64,000 nt of DNA from Geodermatophilus sp. DSM 44513 (GTDB lineage Bacteria > Actinomycetota > Actinomycetes > Mycobacteriales > Geodermatophilaceae): positions 558,001 to 622,000 of the forward strand of contig NZ_CP135963.1 in the NCBI RefSeq assembly GCF_032460525.1, given 5' to 3'. The position numbers and the translations under genes were made by a program. The notes beneath the pieces were generated by a model. The model had not been told where the DNA came from. It worked only from the letters and a program-made list of their open reading frames with translations, and did no database searches. This document shows positions 52,793 to 61,123 of the stretch, piece after piece (position 1 is the first letter of the stretch; each line of letters opens with the position of its first letter).

Positions 52793-54267
52793 TCGACCGC
52801 GACGTCGCGGCGATGACGACCTGGGACGTCGGGCAGCTGCGTGCCGCCGTGACAGTGCTCGACGCCGTGCTGGACCGGCTGCCCGCTGCCCACCACCGGT
52901 TCGACGAGGTCACCCGGACGGTCTGGTCGGGCGCGGTGTGGAGCGGTCCGACAGGGCTCGCGGCGGCCGGTTCGCTGTCCCGGATGTCCGCGGTCGCGCA
53001 CTCGGCCGCCGGGGCGCTGGAGGACTCGCTCGGCTGGCTCCGCCGCGCGGTCTCCGCAGCCGCCGAGGCGCAGGAGGTCGCCTGCCGGGCCGCCGAGGTC
53101 GCGGAGCGCCTGAGGCACGGCAAGGCGGCGGTGACGCTCGGTGCCACGGGCGCCGATGGCCTCGACCTGGCCGCCCTGAGCGCGCAGCTCGAGGCCCTCC
53201 AGGACCGCGCCCGGCAGCACGCCGCCGATGCCTCGGCGGCGGCCGCTGTCGCCCACGAGACCGTCCCCCGGCTCGACGCGGTGGCCGATCTGGCGCCGAC
53301 GAGCTGGCGCGGCTGGACGAGCGGACTGCCGGGGCGGCACCTGGTCGAGCCGCCCAGGATGCCGACCGGAGCGGTGCCGGAGGACACGGCGGCGTGGTGG
53401 TCGGTGATGTCGCCGGCGCAGCAGCTCGCCGCGATCGCCCGGGACCCTGCGGCGGTGGGTGCACTCGCCGGCGTCCCGGCGTGGGCGCGGGACCGGGCCA
53501 ACCGCGTGCTGCTCGCCCAGGCCGTCGCCGGGGGGACGGGCGCCGATGCGGACACCGCCACGGCGATCGCGCACGAGATCCACGACCGCGAGACGGCAGG
53601 TGAGACGGTGCAGCTGCTCGAGTTGGACGTGCGCGAGGGTCTGGTGGCCCTCGCCGTCGGCGACCTGGACACCGCCGACTCCATCGCCCTCCTGGTGCCG
53701 GGTGTGGGCACCGATGCGGTCGGTGACCTCGACGACCTCGTCGAGGACGTCACCGCCATCGGTGACGCTGCGCTCTCCGTGGATCCGCACCAGAGCGTCG
53801 CGGCCCTCGCCTGGCTGTCCTACCGGCCACCCAACGCCGACGTCGGTGCACTTCGCACGGACGCCGCCGAGAAGGGTGGGCGGGCATTGGACCGCACCGT
53901 GAACGGGATCGCAGCCTCGCGGAGCGGCGCCCCAGCACGCACCACCGTGGTCGCGCACAGCTACGGAACCGTCGCCACCCACTGGGCAGCTCAGCAGCCT
54001 GGTGACCTGCCGGTCGACAACGTCGTCGTGATCGGCAGTCCCGGCATGCCGGCGGCCGCGGCCGAGCTGGAAGCTGATCAGGTCTACGAGGCCTCCTCGT
54101 TGACCGATCCGGTCGTGCTCTCCGACTGGCACGGGATCCCCACCTACGTCGACGGCTTCGGCGCAGTGGAACTACCGGTCGACTGGGACACCGGGCACTC
54201 CGAGTACCTGGATCCCGACCGTCCCACGCTGACCGCCGTCGGTGAGGTGGTGGCCGGGGTGCGATGA
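52789..54267 (+). CDS. DUF1023-type alpha/beta hydrolase with helical N-terminal domain
   Basis: The 492-residue protein has two parts. Residues 1-200 are alanine-rich and helical, with VWSGAVWSGPTGLAAAGSLS suggesting a WXG-like hairpin. Residues 270-490 are a DUF1023 alpha/beta hydrolase with the nucleophile elbow TTVVAHSYGTVATHW, the oxyanion strand LLVPGVGTDAV, a probable acid in DPVVLSDWHGIP and a histidine in DTGHSEYLD. It starts GTGA inside the stop of the type VII-like gene. A helical targeting domain plus an esterase-like domain suggests an exported lipase/esterase or effector. Codon use is slightly less GC-extreme in its last third. The substrate is unknown. Confidence 0.78.
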   Translation: MIDRDVAAMTTWDVGQLRAAVTVLDAVLDRLPAAHHRFDEVTRTVWSGAVWSGPTGLAAAGSLSRMSAVAHSAAGALEDSLGWLRRAVSAAAEAQEVACRAAEVAERLRHGKAAVTLGATGADGLDLAALSAQLEALQDRARQHAADASAAAAVAHETVPRLDAVADLAPTSWRGWTSGLPGRHLVEPPRMPTGAVPEDTAAWWSVMSPAQQLAAIARDPAAVGALAGVPAWARDRANRVLLAQAVAGGTGADADTATAIAHEIHDRETAGETVQLLELDVREGLVALAVGDLDTADSIALLVPGVGTDAVGDLDDLVEDVTAIGDAALSVDPHQSVAALAWLSYRPPNADVGALRTDAAEKGGRALDRTVNGIAASRSGAPARTTVVAHSYGTVATHWAAQQPGDLPVDNVVVIGSPGMPAAAAELEADQVYEASSLTDPVVLSDWHGIPTYVDGFGAVELPVDWDTGHSEYLDPDRPTLTAVGEVVAGVR

Positions 54268-54468
54268 CCGGAACCCACGAACGCGTCCGGGAACACGGGG
54301 CCGTCGTCGACCATTGGAGCGGGTGACGGCGCGCCCACGGTGGGTCGCCACCGGGCTCCTGCCGGGGTCGGTGGCCTACCGTGACCCCGCCGAGGGCGGC
54401 GCGCAGCGACCGCGCCGCCCGGCGCCGTACCGCCGGCGCCCGCACCGAGCAGCACCGACAGGAGCACC

Positions 54469-57336
54469 GTGGCACCCACGAAGACCACGACCACCGGCAC
54501 CGCCGCGGCGGCCGCCGGCGGCACGAGCACGCCTGCCCGCCGCCGGCCCGCCGCGACGGGCGGGGGGCGGCCGCTGGTCATCGTGGAGTCCCCGACCAAG
54601 GCGGGGAAGATCGCCGGCTACCTGGGCAACGGCTACGTCGTCGAGGCCAGCGTCGGACACATCCGCGACCTGCCGCGCAACGCCGCCGACGTGCCGGCCG
54701 AGCACAAGGGCGAGTCGTGGGCGCGCCTGGGCGTCGACGTCGACAACTCCTTCGAGCCCCTGTACGTGGTCAGCCCGGACCGCAAGCAGCAGGTCAGCCG
54801 GCTCAGGCAGCTGGTCAAGGACGCCAGCGAGGTCTACCTGGCCACCGACGAGGACCGCGAGGGCGAGGCCATCGCCTGGCACCTGGTGGACACGCTCAAG
54901 CCCCGGGTGCCGGTGCGCCGGATGGTCTTCCACGAGATCACCCCCGAGGCCATCGCCCGCGCGGTGGCCAACCCCCGCGAGCTGGACACCGCACTGGTCG
55001 ACGCGCAGGAGACCCGCCGCATCCTCGACCGGCTCTACGGCTACGAGGTCAGCCCCGTGCTGTGGAAGAAGGTGCTGCCCAAGCTGTCGGCCGGCCGGGT
55101 GCAGTCGGTCGCCACCCGCATCGTCGTGGAGCGGGAGCGGGAGCGCATGGCGTTCCACGCCGCCGACTACTGGTCGCTGGAGGGCACGTTCGCCGTCGGG
55201 CGCGCCACCGGCAGCGACGAGGGCGAGCCGACGACGCTGCGCGCCCGGCTGGTCAGCGTCGACGACAGCCGGGTCGCCACCGGCCGCGACTTCGACCCGT
55301 CGACCGGCCGGGTCACCGGTGACGTCGTCCACCTCGACGAGGCCGGCGCCCGTGGGCTGGCTGCGCGGCTCGAGGGCCGGCAGGTGACGGTCAGCCGGGT
55401 CGACGAGAAGCCCTACCGGCGGCGTCCGTACGCGCCGTTCATCACCTCGACGCTGCAGATGGAGGCCGGCCGCAAGCTCGGCTGGTCCTCGTCGCAGGTC
55501 ATGCGGGTGGCCCAGCGGCTGTACGAGAACGGCCACATCACCTACATGCGCACGGACTCGACCAACCTCTCCGAGGAGGCGGTCAACGCCGCCCGCACCC
55601 AGGCCCGCGAGCTCTACGGCGACGCCTACGTGCCCGCCGAGGCCCGTCGCTACAGCAAGAAGGTCAAGGGCGCGCAGGAGGCGCACGAGGCGATCCGTCC
55701 CGCCGGCGACGTCTTCCGCACCCCCGGGCAGCTCTCCGGCCAGCTCGCCCGCGACGAGTTCCGCCTCTACGAGCTGATCTGGCAGCGCACCGTCGCCTCG
55801 CAGATGGCCGACGCCGTCGGGCAGACCGTGAGCATCCGGCTGGCCGGTCGCAGCGCCACCGACGAGGCCGTGGAGTTCACCGCCTCGGGGCGCACCATCA
55901 CCTTCCCCGGCTTCCTGCGCGCCTACGTCGAGTCCCGCGACGAGGGCTCCTCCGGCGGCGATGACGAGCACGGCAGCGACGACGCCGAGCGCCGGCTGCC
56001 CCGCGTCGAGCGCGGGCAGCAGCTGGACACCCGCGAGCTGGAGCCCAAGGGGCACACCACGAGCCCGCCGGCCCGCTACACCGAGCCCAGCCTGGTGGCC
56101 CGTCTGCAGGACCTCAACATCGGGCGGCCGTCGACCTACGCGTCGATCATGCAGACCATCCAGGACCGCGGGTACGTCTGGAAGAAGGGCTCCGCGCTGG
56201 TGCCCTCCTTCACCGCCTTCGCCGTGGTGAACCTGCTCGAGCAGCACTTCGCCGCGCTGGTCGACTACGACTTCACGGCCTCGCTGGAGAGCGAGCTCGA
56301 CGAGATCGCCAGCGGCGAACTGGGCCGGGTCGACTGGCTGACCGAGTTCTACTTCGGCGGCGAGGGCCGGCACGCCGGCGGCATCGCCGCGTCCGGCGGG
56401 CTCAAGCAGGTCATCGGCCAGCAGCTGGAGGAGATCGACGCCCGCGGGGTGAACTCCATCCCGCTGCGGGCCACCGGGCCGGACGGGGCGCCGGTCGTCG
56501 TCCGCGTCGGGCGCTACGGCCCCTACCTGCAGGTCGGGGGGGAGGACGGCCCGCGGGTCAGCCTCCCGGAGGACCTCGCGCCCGACGAGCTGACCCAGGA
56601 GCGGGTCGCGGAGCTGCTCGCCGCGCCCTCCGGTGACCGCGAGCTCGGCACCGACCCGGCGTCGGGCCTGCCGGTCGTGGTCAAGGCCGGTCGCTACGGC
56701 CCCTACGTCACCACGGTCGTGCCCGAGGGCAGCAAGGAGGGCCCGCGGACGGCGAGCCTGTTCTCCTCGATGTCCCCGGAGACGGTGACCCTGGAGCAGG
56801 CGCTGCAGCTGCTGACCCTGCCGCGCACGGTCGGCACCGCGCCCGACGGCGAGGAGATCCAGGCTCTCAACGGCCGGTACGGGCCCTACCTGAAGAAGGG
56901 CAGCGACTCCCGGTCGCTGGAGTCCGAGGACCGGCTGTTCAGCATCACCCTCGACGAGGCGCTGGCGGTCTTCGCCCAGCCGAAGCAGCGCGGCCGGGCG
57001 GCCGCCAAGGCCCCGCTCAAGGAGCTGGGCGCCGACCCGGTCACCCAGGGCACGGTCACCGTCCGCGAGGGCCGCTTCGGCCCCTACGTGACCGACGGCG
57101 AGACCAACGCCAGCCTGCGCAAGGGCGACGACGTGGAGAGCATCACCCTCGAGCGGGCCGCCGAGCTGCTGGCCGACCGGCGCGCCAACCCGGGCACGCG
57201 GAAGAAGGCGACGGCGAAGAAGACCACCGCCAAGAAGACCCCCGCGAAGAAGGCGACGGCGAAGAAGGCCACCGCGAAGAAGGCGACCACCGCGAAGACG
57301 TCCGCCGCGGGCAGCGACGCGGTCCCCGCGGGCTGA
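54469..57336 (+). CDS. topA: DNA topoisomerase I
   Basis: The 955-residue type IA topoisomerase has an extra polar N-terminus of about 33 residues, then the TOPRIM domain (PLVIVESPTKAGKIAGYLG, YLATDEDREGEAIAWHL), the catalytic tyrosine in GHITYMRTDSTNLSEEA and repeated C-terminal domains (RYGPYLQVGG, RYGPYVTTV, RYGPYLKKG, RFGPYVTDG). It ends with a lysine/alanine tail of KKATAKK-type repeats. Such basic tails are typical of actinobacterial TopA and aid processivity. It relaxes negative supercoils. The GTG start has AGGAG upstream. The 201-bp gap before it (54268-54468) shows no gene. Confidence 0.96.
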   Translation: MAPTKTTTTGTAAAAAGGTSTPARRRPAATGGGRPLVIVESPTKAGKIAGYLGNGYVVEASVGHIRDLPRNAADVPAEHKGESWARLGVDVDNSFEPLYVVSPDRKQQVSRLRQLVKDASEVYLATDEDREGEAIAWHLVDTLKPRVPVRRMVFHEITPEAIARAVANPRELDTALVDAQETRRILDRLYGYEVSPVLWKKVLPKLSAGRVQSVATRIVVERERERMAFHAADYWSLEGTFAVGRATGSDEGEPTTLRARLVSVDDSRVATGRDFDPSTGRVTGDVVHLDEAGARGLAARLEGRQVTVSRVDEKPYRRRPYAPFITSTLQMEAGRKLGWSSSQVMRVAQRLYENGHITYMRTDSTNLSEEAVNAARTQARELYGDAYVPAEARRYSKKVKGAQEAHEAIRPAGDVFRTPGQLSGQLARDEFRLYELIWQRTVASQMADAVGQTVSIRLAGRSATDEAVEFTASGRTITFPGFLRAYVESRDEGSSGGDDEHGSDDAERRLPRVERGQQLDTRELEPKGHTTSPPARYTEPSLVARLQDLNIGRPSTYASIMQTIQDRGYVWKKGSALVPSFTAFAVVNLLEQHFAALVDYDFTASLESELDEIASGELGRVDWLTEFYFGGEGRHAGGIAASGGLKQVIGQQLEEIDARGVNSIPLRATGPDGAPVVVRVGRYGPYLQVGGEDGPRVSLPEDLAPDELTQERVAELLAAPSGDRELGTDPASGLPVVVKAGRYGPYVTTVVPEGSKEGPRTASLFSSMSPETVTLEQALQLLTLPRTVGTAPDGEEIQALNGRYGPYLKKGSDSRSLESEDRLFSITLDEALAVFAQPKQRGRAAAKAPLKELGADPVTQGTVTVREGRFGPYVTDGETNASLRKGDDVESITLERAAELLADRRANPGTRKKATAKKTTAKKTPAKKATAKKATAKKATTAKTSAAGSDAVPAG

Positions 57337-57345
57337 GCCCCCCCC

Positions 57346-58107
57346 GTGACGAGGAGCCGGACCGGCCGGGACGCCTGGCAGGAGCAGCGGGCGTCCTTCG
57401 GCACCGTCGCCACCGGGTACGCGGCACACCGGCCGACCTACCCGGCCGACGCGGTGGCCTTCCTCCTGGGCGGGCGGCGGCGCGTCCTCGACCTGGGCGC
57501 GGGCACCGGCCTGCTCACCGGTGTCCTGCTGGCTGCCGGGCACGAGGTGGTCGCCGTCGACCCGGCCGGCCCGATGCTCGCCGAGTTGCGCGCCCGGTAC
57601 CCCCAGGTGGTGACGCACGTCGGGGAGGCGGAGGCGGTCCCGCTGCCCGACGGCAGCGTGGACGCCGTCGTCGCCGGCCAGGCCGCGCACTGGTTCGACC
57701 CGGAGCCGGCGGCTGCCGAGGTGCGGCGGGTGCTGCGCCCCGGCGGCGTGGTCGGGCTGGTCTGGAACACCCGCGACGACCAGGTGCCCTGGGTGGCCGC
57801 GCTCGAGGCGGTGCTGGCCGGTGTCGCGCGGGCCCACACCGCCGACCGCGCGGTGGTCGACGCCTTCGCCCGGGCACTGGACGCCCGGGTCGGGCACCAC
57901 CGCTCCGGCACGGTGCAGCGGGTGACCCCGGAGCAGGTGGTCGCCGGCATCGCCACCCGCAGCTACGCCGCGACGATGGACGACGCCGGCCGGGGGGCGT
58001 TCCTGGGCGCGGTGCGGGCGCTCCTGGACACCCACCCGGACACCTGCGGCAAGGACGTCGTCGACCTCCCGTACCGCACGGACGCCTACCGGCTCACCCC
58101 GCGCTGA
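57346..58107 (+). CDS. Class I SAM-dependent methyltransferase
   Basis: The 253-residue protein has motif I RRVLDLGAGTGLLTGVLL (about residues 45-62), the acidic residue after VVAVDP, motif II-III VPLPDGSVDAVVAGQAAHWF, and RRVLRPGGVVGLVWNTRDD. The N-terminus (ASFGTVATGYAAHRPTYPAD) matches the methyltransferase type 11 group. The substrate is unknown. The GTG start is nine bases after topA. The 3' end overlaps the convergent tam-like gene by 22 bp. Confidence 0.87.
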   Translation: MTRSRTGRDAWQEQRASFGTVATGYAAHRPTYPADAVAFLLGGRRRVLDLGAGTGLLTGVLLAAGHEVVAVDPAGPMLAELRARYPQVVTHVGEAEAVPLPDGSVDAVVAGQAAHWFDPEPAAAEVRRVLRPGGVVGLVWNTRDDQVPWVAALEAVLAGVARAHTADRAVVDAFARALDARVGHHRSGTVQRVTPEQVVAGIATRSYAATMDDAGRGAFLGAVRALLDTHPDTCGKDVVDLPYRTDAYRLTPR

Positions 58108-58883
58108 CCGACGGCGAACACCCGCCGGAAGGGCAGCAGCGTGGTCCCGTCCGCCCGGGGCGGGTAGGCCGCCCGCAGTGCCGCGGCGTACTCGGCGGTC
58201 AGCTCGGCGGCGTCGTCCTCCCCGAGCCGGGCCAGCACCGGGCGCAGCACGGTGCTGCGGACCCAGCCGAGCACCGGGTCCGCCCCGCGCAGCACGTGCA
58301 GGTACGTCGTCTCCCACGCGTCGACGGCCAGCCCCGCCCCGGCGAGCACCTCGAGGTAACCCGCCGGGTCCAGCACGGCGTCCTCGGCCGGCGCCGCGTC
58401 GCCCACCGCCCCGGCCCAGCGCGGCGAGCGGCACAGCCCGGCGAGCAGCGCGTGCGTCGGCGCCCGCCAGTTGCCGGGGACCTGCAGCGCCAGCCACCCC
58501 CCGGGCGCCAGCTGCCCGGCCCACCGGCGCAGCAGCGCGTCGTGCCCGGGCACCCAGTGCAGGACGGCGTTGGTGACCAGCACGTCGACCGGCCCGTCCG
58601 GCGCCCACCCCTGCACGTCGCCGGCCGCGAACCGCACCCGCCCGGGGACGGCGTGGGCGGCCGCCGCGGCCAGCATCTCCGCCGAGTTGTCGATCCCGGT
58701 CACCTGCGCCCCGGGCCAGCGCTGCGCCAGCGACGCGGTCAGGGCGCCCTCGCCGCAGCCGAGGTCCACGACGCTGCGCGGGTCGCGCGCGCCCACGCGG
58801 GCCAGCAGGTCGGTGAACGGCCGCGCCCGCTCGTCGCCGAACCGCAGGTAGCCGGCCGGGTCCCAGGCGGCGGTGGAGGTCAC
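58086..58883 (-). CDS. tam: Trans-aconitate 2-methyltransferase-like protein
   Basis: The 265-residue methyltransferase begins WDPAGYLRFGDERARPFTDL, a stretch typical of Tam, then SVVDLGCGEGALTASLAQRW (SAM site), VTNAVLHWVPGHDALLRRWA, LAPGGWLALQVPGN and the C-terminal TTLLPFRRVFAVGQR. Tam methylates trans-aconitate, removing an aconitase inhibitor. GTG 58883 gives the expected N-terminus. It is convergent and overlapping with the preceding methyltransferase gene and divergent from tmk. Confidence 0.85.
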   Translation of the reverse strand: MTSTAAWDPAGYLRFGDERARPFTDLLARVGARDPRSVVDLGCGEGALTASLAQRWPGAQVTGIDNSAEMLAAAAAHAVPGRVRFAAGDVQGWAPDGPVDVLVTNAVLHWVPGHDALLRRWAGQLAPGGWLALQVPGNWRAPTHALLAGLCRSPRWAGAVGDAAPAEDAVLDPAGYLEVLAGAGLAVDAWETTYLHVLRGADPVLGWVRSTVLRPVLARLGEDDAAELTAEYAAALRAAYPPRADGTTLLPFRRVFAVGQRGVSR

Positions 58884-58979
58884 GGGCCCGACCCTAGGTC
58901 CGCGTGCCCGGGACCGTCGGCGGCGGCCGGTACCGTGGCCGCGCACGCCACCCACCAGCCCGGGAGCCCAGCGATCCCC

Positions 58980-59636
58980 GTGTCCGCCGACGGCCCACCC
59001 CACCCGCCGCGCGGGCTGTTCGTCGCCTTCGAGGGCGGCGAGGGCGCCGGCAAGTCCACCCAGGTCCGGCTGCTCTGCGAGTGGCTGGCCGCCTCCGGCC
59101 GTCCGGCGCGGAGCACCTTCGAGCCCGGCGGCACCCCGGCCGGCGCCGCGGTCCGCGCGATCGTGCTCGACCGCGCGCACACCGGTCTCGCCCCGCGCGC
59201 GGAGGCGCTGCTCTACGCCGCCGACCGCGCCCAGCACGCGCACGCCGTCCTGCACCCGGCCCTGGCGGCCGGCGAGGTCGTCGTCACCGACCGCTACGTC
59301 GACAGCTCGCTGGCCTACCAGGGCGCCGGGCGCACCCTCGGCCTCGACGAGGTCGCGGCCCTCTCCCGCTGGGCCACCCGGGACCTGCGCCCCGACCTCA
59401 CCGTGCTGCTCGACCTCGCCCCGGAGACCGGCCTGGCCCGCGCCCGGGGCCGCGCGGCCGCCGACCGGCTGGAGTCGGAGTCGCTGGGGTTCCACCGGCG
59501 GGTCCGCGACACCTTCCGGGCGCTGGCCGCCGCCGAGCCCGGCCGCTACCTGGTCCTGGACGCCACCCGTCCCGTCGAGGACCTGGCCGCCGACGTCCGG
59601 ACCCGGGTGGGCGCGCTGCTGGGGGTGCCGACGTGA
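58980..59636 (+). CDS. tmk: Thymidylate kinase
   Basis: The 218-residue protein phosphorylates dTMP to dTDP. It has P-loop FVAFEGGEGAGKSTQVRLL, FEPGGTPAGAAVRAIVLD (substrate and Arg loop), the DRY motif VVTDRYVDSSLAYQGAGR and the lid AAADRLESESLGFHRRVRD. GTG 58980 adds a 12-residue polar leader; the first conserved residues begin at RGLFVAFEG. Its stop overlaps the holB start, an arrangement conserved in many bacteria. Confidence 0.95.
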   Translation: MSADGPPHPPRGLFVAFEGGEGAGKSTQVRLLCEWLAASGRPARSTFEPGGTPAGAAVRAIVLDRAHTGLAPRAEALLYAADRAQHAHAVLHPALAAGEVVVTDRYVDSSLAYQGAGRTLGLDEVAALSRWATRDLRPDLTVLLDLAPETGLARARGRAAADRLESESLGFHRRVRDTFRALAAAEPGRYLVLDATRPVEDLAADVRTRVGALLGVPT

Positions 59637-60793
59637 GCGGGGTGTGGGACCAGGTGGTCGGCCAGCCGGCGGTGGTCGCCGAGCTGCAGGCCGCGGTCGC
59701 CGACCCGGCGGCGATGACCCACGCCTGGCTGTTCACCGGCCCACCCGGCTCCGGACGATCGGTCGCCGCCCGCGCGTTCGCCGCGGCGCTGCAGTGCCCG
59801 GACGGCGGCGACGGCACCTGCCACGCCTGCCGCACCGTGCTCGCCGGCACCCACGCCGACGTCACCGTCATCGTCCCGGACGGGCTGTCGATCGGCGTCG
59901 TGGAGGCCCGGGAGCTGGTGCGCGTCGCCGGCCGGGCGCCCAGCCAGGGCCGCTGGCAGGTGATCGTCGTCGAGGACGCCGACCGGATGAGCGAGTCGGC
60001 GGCCAACGCGGTGCTCAAGATGATCGAGGAGCCGCCGCCGCGGACCGTCGTCGCGCTGTGCGCGCCGAGCCTGCACCCCGACGACGTCCCGGTGACCATC
60101 CGGTCCCGGTGCCGGGTGGTGGGCCTGCCCACCCCCGCGGTCGACGCCGTCGCCGAGGTGCTGGTCCGGCGGGACGGCGTGGACCCCGGCCTGGCGGCCT
60201 GGTCCGCCGGCGCCTCGGGAGGCCACGTCGGGCGCGCGCGGCGGCTGGCCCGCGACGAGGACGCGCGGATGGCCCGCAAGGCCGTCCTCGACGTGCCGCT
60301 GTCCCTGGTGTCCCTCGCCGCCTGCCTGGACGCCGCCGACGACCTGGTGGGCACCGCGCAGGAGGAGACCGACGCGGCGACCGGGGCGCTCAACGGCGTG
60401 GAGACCGAGGCCCTCAAGGCCAGCCTGGGGGTCGGCGCCCGCGGACCGGGCGTCGCCGCCGCCAGCCGGGGGGCGGGGCAGCTCAAGGAGCTGGAGAAGC
60501 GGCAGAAGTCCCGGGCGACCCGCATCGGCCGGGACTCCCTGGACCGGGCGCTGGTCGACCTCGCCGGGCTGTACCGGGACGCGCTGGTCCTGCACGCCGC
60601 ACCGTCGGAGCCGCTGCCGCTCAACCACCCCGACCGGCGCGCCGACGCCGCGGAGCTGGGCCGACTGATCGGCCCGGAGGGGGCCCTGCGGCGCATCGAC
60701 GCCGTCCTCGCCTGCCGCCGGGCGCTCGAGCAGAACGTGAAGCCCCAGGTCGCCGTCGAGGCGCTCACCGTGGCGCTGCGCCTGCCGGCGTGA
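59633..60793 (+). CDS. holB: DNA polymerase III delta' subunit
   Basis: The 386-residue AAA+ clamp-loader subunit has WDQVVGQPAVVAELQAAV, a P-loop-like GPPGSGRSVAARAFAAAL in which the usual lysine is arginine (delta' does not bind ATP productively), a cysteine-rich zinc site CPDGGDGTCHAC, VIVVEDADRMSESAANAVLK, the IEEPPPRT loop and the IRSRCR (SRC) motif that completes a neighbour's ATP site. It helps load the sliding clamp. GTG start overlaps the tmk stop. Confidence 0.93.
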   Translation: MSGVWDQVVGQPAVVAELQAAVADPAAMTHAWLFTGPPGSGRSVAARAFAAALQCPDGGDGTCHACRTVLAGTHADVTVIVPDGLSIGVVEARELVRVAGRAPSQGRWQVIVVEDADRMSESAANAVLKMIEEPPPRTVVALCAPSLHPDDVPVTIRSRCRVVGLPTPAVDAVAEVLVRRDGVDPGLAAWSAGASGGHVGRARRLARDEDARMARKAVLDVPLSLVSLAACLDAADDLVGTAQEETDAATGALNGVETEALKASLGVGARGPGVAAASRGAGQLKELEKRQKSRATRIGRDSLDRALVDLAGLYRDALVLHAAPSEPLPLNHPDRRADAAELGRLIGPEGALRRIDAVLACRRALEQNVKPQVAVEALTVALRLPA

Positions 60794-60851
60794 GACGCCA
60801 GGGCCTGCGACCGGTACGTGCGGGCGTCCCGTACGCTGACCGGGCACGTCC

Positions 60852-60924
60852 GCCGCCTTAGCTCAGTCGGTAGAGCATCTCACTCGTAATGAGAAGGTCG
60901 TCGGTTCGATTCCGACAGGCGGCT
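60852..60924 (+). tRNA. tRNA-Thr (anticodon CGT)
   Basis: The acceptor stem GCCGCCT pairs with AGGCGGC (60917-60923). The D-arm contains TAGCTCAGTCGGTAGAGCA, the anticodon stem TCTCA/TGAGA encloses CTCGTAA with anticodon CGT at 60885-60887, and the T-arm has GGTTCGATTCC. CCA is not encoded. It reads ACG codons, common in this GC-rich genome. No duplicated 3' end (att site) is seen. Confidence 0.97.
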
Positions 60925-61001
60925 CGAAGTCCAGGCAGCGAGGACGCCGCCGTCCGGGCACCCGCGCCCGCCAGCGCCGGGACTGGTCATCCCCCACGGG
61001 T

Positions 61002-61047
61002 TGCTGGGAGTGCGGCGTTGTGCGCCACGTCATGCGTGGTCCCAGCA
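61002..61047. other. Nested inverted repeat downstream of the HupE-type gene
   Basis: TGCTGGGA (61002-61009) pairs with TCCCAGCA (61040-61047), and an inner CCACG-TCATG-CGTGG hairpin lies between them. It sits in the 199-bp gap between tRNA-Thr and the end of the convergent HupE-type gene and may act as its terminator. I see no gene in this gap. Confidence 0.45.
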
Positions 61048-61123
61048 GCGGAGTCCCGGTGGGACACAGGTGACCGGCCGGCTCGTCCCCTCGCCGGATC
61101 GCCACTCAGGAGAACCGCGCGGC

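Noticed and set aside
49819..54132. Minus-strand ORF of about 1400 codons opposite hppA and the type VII-like pair
   Set aside because: Antisense shadow of hppA and its neighbours; those genes have clear family motifs and ribosome binding sites.
60863..61105. 80-codon minus-strand ORF ending in PPVGIEPTTFSLRVRCSTD
   Set aside because: This is the antisense of tRNA-Thr, a well-known artefact of gene calling, not a protein gene.
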